Position numbers and translations under genes: made by a program | Notes under the pieces: generated by a model | What the model was told of the DNA's origin: nothing | The model's input: only the letters and a program-made list of their open reading frames with translations | Databases searched by the model: none | DNA from: Vitrella brassicaformis | Taxonomy: Eukaryota; Sar; Vitrellaceae | NCBI GenBank assembly: GCA_001179505.1 | Contig: CDMY01000405.1 | Span: 122,050-186,049, forward strand | Direction: 5' to 3' | Length of the DNA stretch: 64,000 nucleotides | Part shown: piece by piece, positions 58,699 to 64,000 of the stretch | Position numbering within the stretch: position 1 is the stretch's first letter | Layout of the letters: every line of letters starts with the position of its first letter

Positions 58699-59630
58699 TT
58701 TTCCCCTCTCAAGTCAGGCCATCGCTGCGTTTACGATTGATGATCTACTCGCCAAGCAGCTCCCTCGCGGTGGTGTGTCTGCGTACGATCTACTACCCTG
58801 CTGTCAAGATGCGGTGGATGATGGGGAGGATGGCCGCCACGGAGGCGCGATGAACGCGAAGTGGAGGCGTAGAAGCTCAGCGCAGGTCATCGACTCATCG
58901 GAGGCACTGCACAACGCCGATGAGTCGGTGGAGTCGATGACACATCGGATGGATGGACAAACAATGTGGATAAGTTCTCGTCTTGAGTGGTTTCTTGACT
59001 GACGTCATGCAGGTCTTGGGGCTCACTTCGCATGCCTTCACTTACAGTCACTCACGGTTTCGCACACGCACAGGTAGGACACATATCCTTCCTCACCTGC
59101 CCATGTGACTGTCTTCTGACGCGTTTGTCTGTCTGTCTGTCTGTCTGCGCATGCACTCGTTCGTTGGATCCGTGTGTCTGCTCTGCCGTATTGTGCGCCC
59201 ACCGTCTATCTACCGCAACGAGACGAGACGAGACGAGACACAGTGCATTAACTGTCAGGCTGTGACGGCGTCAGCCGCCCACCAGACACGGAAAGTGAGT
59301 AATCTCTGTATCATCCATGGGTGTGTGGCCCATTGACAGGCACGCACAAAGACACCAGACGGACTTCTGGGTGAGTAGATGGCAAGCTACATCCATCCAT
59401 CAGAATACGCATGTCTCTACACATCAAGGCGTGTATGCGCCGTCCATGCAGCCCCACCTCTGCCTGCCTCATGTGCTATCGACAACCCTGTCAGTGTATC
59501 GGAGATTGGCAGATCTCAGCCCGCGCTGCAGCGCATTGGTGTAATTGTGGATCGCCTGTACGCCATGCACAAACATCTCAGCTAGCAGTGCAAACCGCAT
59601 ACGTATGTCTGGTTGCTCACCCCGACAATC
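58699..59630. other. Intergenic region, no gene seen
   Basis: Between two minus-strand genes: 5' flank of the L9 gene and 3' flank of the SF-assemblin gene. It has a TGTC run near 59126-59146 and GAGAC repeats near 59219-59239. No credible coding frame. Confidence 0.5.
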
Positions 59631-61241
59631 TCATCGTCGCTCTGTTCCCTCGCTTGAGCCTCCAACACCAAACCTGAACAAGTCAAATATCCCGACAGCG
59701 CAGCGCTTTCTCTGCGGTGGGCGGGCGGGTGGGTCCGTGTCGTACTCTGTTTGATCTTGGATATCTCTTCCAGCACAAAGCCCCGAAACTGCTCTGTCTC
59801 GGTGTCGTCAGACCTGCATAAGGCGAAGATGTTCCGCAGCCGCATTGACATGCTGATGCATGTAGGCAGCGAACATCGACCCTCACCTCATGAGGCCCTC
59901 CAGCTCCTTTCTCAGCAGCTTCAGGTGCTCATTCACCACTGCCATCGCGCCGTCCAGCTGACATCAATGAAATGCAAAGAGACATGTTCCGTTGTTCCCC
60001 ACGGACACTCTTTTGCCGCCTCATCTCGCCACTCACAGATACCTGTTTCTTGAATGAGGTTTCGACTTCCTCTACCTTTTTGTCAATGACCTGGCTGCGG
60101 TCGTGCCGGTGGGTGCTCTCCGCATCCATGTGCTGACGTAGACGCACCACGGCCGCCTGCAGCGCTGCAGCATCCTTCTGCAAACGCACAAGGGAGGAAG
60201 GAAGCAGCAAGGGCGATAGCTACACACACATGCCTGCAGGTATGTAGGCAAGCAGTCCCACCTTCACGCGCTGAGGTATGTCGACTTGCATGGCCTTGAG
60301 CTCACTCGCCAGCACGGTGCATCGGTTCTCCAGGTTCTCAACGGCTGACTGATACACACACGCACAAACAGAACGAGACATGGATGAACTCTCTTCTTCT
60401 GGCCTCTCCTGCCTTGGTTTGTGTGTGAGGCACTTTTGTGAGCTGCATCTTCTCTCCTATGTAGTCTTGGAGGTCTCTGAGTAGCTTGTCGGTCATTTGT
60501 TCAGTGTCGCTTTTGAGGATCTTGTTGACTTCCACCCGCCGCCTCACCTCGCTGTGCAAGGTCCGCTCCAGCCGCTCCAAGTCCTCACGAAGACCCTGCA
60601 TGGCACACCACGCCGCACACACGTGTATGTGTGTGTCCAATCTATCCCCCCACCTGCAGTCGGGTCTCCTCCTTGACCTTCCTCCTTCTGGTCTCCTCCC
60701 CCATCTCTTTGTCGAAGTTGGTGAGTCTCTCGCCCGCATTACACAGCTTCAGCCGCAGCCTTGCCGTCGGCTCCACATCATCGCGGGCCTCATCCACCCC
60801 ACCACTGGTAGCCCCCGCTTTATCGCCTCCAACGGACTCGTGTGCCGCCTTTGGCGTGCCGTTTGCCGGTTCTGGCTGTCTGTGTATCCTCCCGTTGTCC
60901 TCTGCTCTTTTCGCCGGGTGGAGCTCGGCCTCTCCGTATTCGGTCGGGGGGGCGGTGGCCTCGACGGGCTGGGACTGAGTCAGGAAGGCCCCTGCAGGGG
61001 GCTCTGCAACAGAGCAGACAGCACAAGAAACCACAGCAGACCGATGTTGGTGGTGTGCGGGTGCAATACACTGCATCCATTCATCACCTGAAGGAGGGGC
61101 TTGAGCGGGCTGCAGCTCGCCAGGCGCTTCAGAAGGCTCCTCAGACGCCATCGCTCGGCGCAGTCTTGTGGCCCCCGCGAAAAGATCGTCCTTGGATGCA
61201 TGCATTTGATCTTGCAAACGCAACACTTTTTGGCGGTGCAT
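59631..61241 (-). CDS. SF-assemblin family coiled-coil protein
   Basis: At least eight exons join in consistent phases from the ATG at 61241 (MHRQKVLRLQDQMHASKDDL) to the stop at 59633-59631. The N-terminal region is Pro/Ala/Glu-rich and disordered. The rod begins around ARLRLKLCNAGERLTNFDKE and continues through EDLERLERTLHSEVRRRVEV, NKILKSDTEQMTDKLLRDLQ, SAVENLENRCTVLASELKAM and DAAALQAAVVRLRQHMDAES. The spacing ...LERTL-x-x-E-x-[KR]RR-[VA]E-x-NK-x-L resembles SF-assemblin/beta-giardin proteins. These polymerise into striated fibres at flagellar basal bodies, and in apicomplexans the fibre links the centrosome to daughter-cell assembly. No membrane or targeting segment is seen. The start overlaps the promoter of the plus-strand gene at 61285, only 43 bp apart. 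Confidence 0.65.
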
Positions 61242-61284
61242 TCCGACATCAAGACCGTCAGTTCGCTCTGCCGCAGGTTTCAGA

Positions 61285-62485
61285 ATGTTCTGCTGCTGTT
61301 TCCCTCGCAAGTCGTCGCCTGCACAGGCCTCCCATGATGGCGCTGCCCGGTGGTTCGGCATGGCGTTCATGCCGATGCTGATGTCGATGTTCGGCGCGGC
61401 GGCGGGCAGCAAGAAGAAGGCCGCTGAGGACCGGGCCGTCAAGGAGCTGGCCTACTCCCACCTGTTCGGGTACGAGAACCGCCGTCAGCGTGCCCACGGC
61501 CTGAAGGCCTACCTGATGGGGAGGGTGGGGATGGGCAGGCCGGCTGACGTGCGGCAGGGGGCGATTCCGTGGATCCTCATGCTGCACAACACCTTTTCAC
61601 TCGGTACACCCATCGGCGGATGCATCTGCAGTGAATGCATCTGTGCATTGCATACACATGTTCTTCTCATTCTCTGCAGATGAGTCCGGTGGGGGCGTTC
61701 AAAGTGATGGAGGGAATGATGCCCACGGTGAACATCAACAAGTGGCTGCTGTTCTCAAGTATGAGCGGATGCACAACACAGACACAGGGCCCTCACTCCT
61801 TAACACTCATATTGTGTTTGCCCTCGCTCTTCTGTTCTCTCATGTCAGTTCACGTGACGGCTCTCATCTTCGGCCCAGAGGCCATTGACGACAAGGCCAT
61901 TGAGGAGCAGCTGACTCTCCTAATCGCGGTCTTTGGCCATGATCTGATGCGGGCGCTGACCTTAGTGGTGCAGGGGGCCCTGCTGTTCACGCCGCTCGAC
62001 AACGTCCAGGAGTGGCCCAAGGGGGTAATGGAGATGGCCGACATGGTGGCCGTGTGGAGCCGCCTCTGTGTCGGCAACGTGATGACACGGGAGGAAATAC
62101 TCAACGCCTTCGATGCCCTGGCAATGAAGGAGATCATCGACGACATCACCGGCACCACAACAGGTGAGCCCCTGCACTCACCGCAGCAGAAACCCATTCA
62201 CTGTGTGTCTCTGTTGATGCATGTGTGTGTGCAGTGGTGCAGTTCATCCGAGAGTGTGGTGTCTGCGTGTCGAACAGCGAGGCCACCACAAGTGAGGGCA
62301 CAAAGGCCCATGTGAGCCGTGCAGAGAGCGCCTCGGCGGCCACCGAACCTGACAACGGATATGAGAGAGATGGCGCCACATGTAAGGCAGCAACACATGG
62401 CACATTTCAATGAACACACGAACCTGAGTCTATTGCCTTCTGTGCCATCCGTCTTTGGTCAGATTATGATGCCATCGAAGGATGA
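61285..62485 (+). CDS. Helical protein of unknown function
   Basis: Five exons are suggested. The ATG at 61285 gives MFCCCFPRKSS, whose Cys triplet could be S-acylated; a second in-frame ATG begins MAFMPMLMSMFGAA. The helical body includes AVKELAYSHLFGYENRRQRA, NINKWLLFS, HVTALIFGPEAIDDKAIEEQ and LTLLIAVFGHDLMRALTLVV. The tail (GVCVSNSEATT onward) is Ser/Glu-rich and the last exon ends YDAIEG. Exons 2 to 5 join in phase. The junction of exons 1 and 2 does not: the donor near 61602 leaves one extra base for the protein-like frame that begins MSPVGAFKVMEGM, so either a base is wrong or the exon 1 model is incomplete. No family was recognised. Confidence 0.5.
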
Positions 62486-64000
62486 AGACCCACACCAGGC
62501 TGAGCTAACATCCACTGAAGGGGTGTATGAGTGATACGACTGGCTGTTGACAGTGGGTGGGGGTCATTGTGGGATTTGCTCCTTTGTCCGCCGTGGCTGC
62601 CTGCGGTGCCCATCGATGAGCACCTGCATGGCTGGCTGATGCGCAACCGTCTTCTCTCTCCTTTCTGGCTGCTGGCTGACTCTACCGCCGTCCCTTGTGC
62701 GTGTGTGTGAGTGCGGATGAGACGAGGCTCCTCGATTGGCGAAGAGACAGGAAGTTGAGTTGAGGCATGAAAGCATGCATCCACCGTCCGTCACACTACC
62801 TACCTTGCTCCCTCCCCCCATCCATCCATCCATCCATCGAACGACTCGTCAACCAAGTCCCTCCCTCTGTCCCTCCCTGTAGTAGGGCACACCAAACAAC
62901 GACCAACAATGGATGTCACTCAAGTGCACACACATACGAGCCGGCAGTCTGTACACACAACACAACACCACACAGCACCAACCCACAGCCACCCATCCAC
63001 CACGGACGGCATCATGGCATGACACAGCTGACTGAGCGAATACAGAGAGAGAGAAAGGAATGCGATACGAACATGCGGGCTGGTCCCTATGTAATGCAGT
63101 TATGTACGTGAGCACGAGGTACGGATGGATGCACCAGGTCGCTATATACCACATATACGTCAGTCAGTCAGTCAGTCATGTCAGCCATAGTGATGTATGC
63201 ACCGCACCCATTTGTGTGCAGACAGACATCCCGCCCCCCCGCCCCTCACTGCCTGCGTGATTGATGTGGTGTACACTCACGCCCTCACTCCCTCCCTTCA
63301 ACCCTTGGCTCCCTCCCACCGACCCATCGAGAAAGGCACAAACTTCCCTTCATAATGTGTGCACGTCACGTCACGTCACGCGAAGGCCTCGATCGCTCAG
63401 CTCAGACAGGTAGGTGCGCGCACACCACACTAGGTCAATCGACGGCAGACGACAGTGTTCCCCAAAAACAGGCAACCGACCAAACTTCTGACGACCCACT
63501 CTGACCCTCCCTCCCACCCACCCATCCATCCATCCTTCTTGCAGTCGGCCATCGCCATCCCATCGACGGGGCACTTTCTACCCGGTCTCTCTCTGTCTGT
63601 TCTGCCTCGGTAGGTAATCGACACGCACGTCGTCTTGTGACCAAAAATAACGCCACTCACGCGTTTTCGGTGGGGGAATCTCACAATGGACGACGGGCAC
63701 GTGGACGGACATGTCTGTCACCATGGCATGGTACGGTGTGGATGTGTGTGTGTGTGTGTGTGTGCCCGGCCCCCGGCCTGTGCTGCTTGAAATATCCACG
63801 CCGTGCACGTCGGCCCATCGATCCATCCATCCATCGATCAGTAGGCCAGCCAGTCAGCCAGGCAGTCATGCAGCATAGGTACGTGGAAAGGCACCTTTGT
63901 TCCTTTCAGACAAAAATCCAAACGACGAGGAACGAACGAGTCGACAAGTGTGGGTGGGTCGGTTGTGTGTGTGCGTGAGTGTGCAGGAGGAGGGGAGGGG
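62486..64000. other. No supportable gene; repeat-rich flank
   Basis: Contains (CATC)n at about 62817-62838, AGAGAG runs near 63046-63057, (GTCA)n near 63160-63178, ACGTC repeats near 63362-63380, (CATC) at about 63518-63536 and a (TG)n run at 63743-63764. Open frames are short and biased. Nothing further is seen. Confidence 0.5.
63743..63764. repeat. (TG)n microsatellite
   Basis: Eleven tandem TG units in intergenic DNA. Confidence 0.9.

Noticed and set aside
1-64000. CRISPR arrays, insertion sequences, prophage or transposon genes
   Set aside because: No regular repeat-spacer array, transposase, integrase or reverse-transcriptase motif was seen. The tandem repeats are short microsatellites.
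1-64000. tRNA or rRNA genes
   Set aside because: None recognised by eye. A covariance-model scan was not possible, so short RNA genes cannot be excluded.

Overview
The window reads as nuclear DNA of an intron-rich alveolate. It best fits a photosynthetic chromerid (Vitrella-like). The signs are: very many short GT-AG introns, often with CA/TG, TGTC or CATC repeats inside them; nuclear genes for organelle proteins, with a secretory-type leader followed by a transit-like segment (a second L9 gene has a mitochondrial-type leader); an SF-assemblin gene; and a giant modular surface protein. Base composition looks GC-rich. The organism is inferred and no database was searched. Two 300-base N runs (11838-12137 and 30540-30839) are assembly gaps.

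Layout: 1-1830, no supportable gene. 1831-2663 (-), rhodanese with a leader and one membrane helix. 2804-3864 (+), small secreted Cys-rich protein. 4453-9602 (+), 28-exon protein with the five-membrane-span plan of prominins. 10669-13184 (-), an N-myristoylation-type gene present as two near-identical incomplete copies around a gap. 13375-14529 (+), OTU-type protease with a signal peptide. 15004-31460 (-), about 66-exon gene for a secreted, probably GPI-anchored protein of at least 3,500 residues. 32261-35937 (-), aspartate kinase with plant AK-HSDH-like ACT domains but an unrecognised C-terminal extension. 36134-38339 (+), PLP aminotransferase with an apparent frameshift. 39241-40528 (-), plastid-type ribosomal protein L9. 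41028-50395 (+), 2,862-residue protein with an N-CoR/SMRT-type SANT domain. 51774-52827 (-), leader-bearing protein with a Myb/SANT-like domain. 53365-56416 (+), conserved-looking protein of unknown function. 56890-58698 (-), mitochondrial-type L9. 59631-61241 (-), SF-assemblin. 61285-62485 (+), unknown helical protein. 62486-64000, no gene, repeats only.

Six gene pairs are head to head with 43 to about 540 bp between start codons, so bidirectional promoters are the likely local rule. By function the genes fall into organelle biology (two L9 proteins, rhodanese, leader-bearing Myb protein, possibly the OTU protease), surface and membrane architecture (prominin-like protein, giant GPI protein, small secreted protein), amino-acid metabolism (aspartate kinase and aminotransferase back to back), chromatin regulation (SANT corepressor-like) and cytoskeleton (SF-assemblin). 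Exon models were built by hand from splice signals and reading-frame closure. Where frames close exactly this is stated, and where they do not it is reported.
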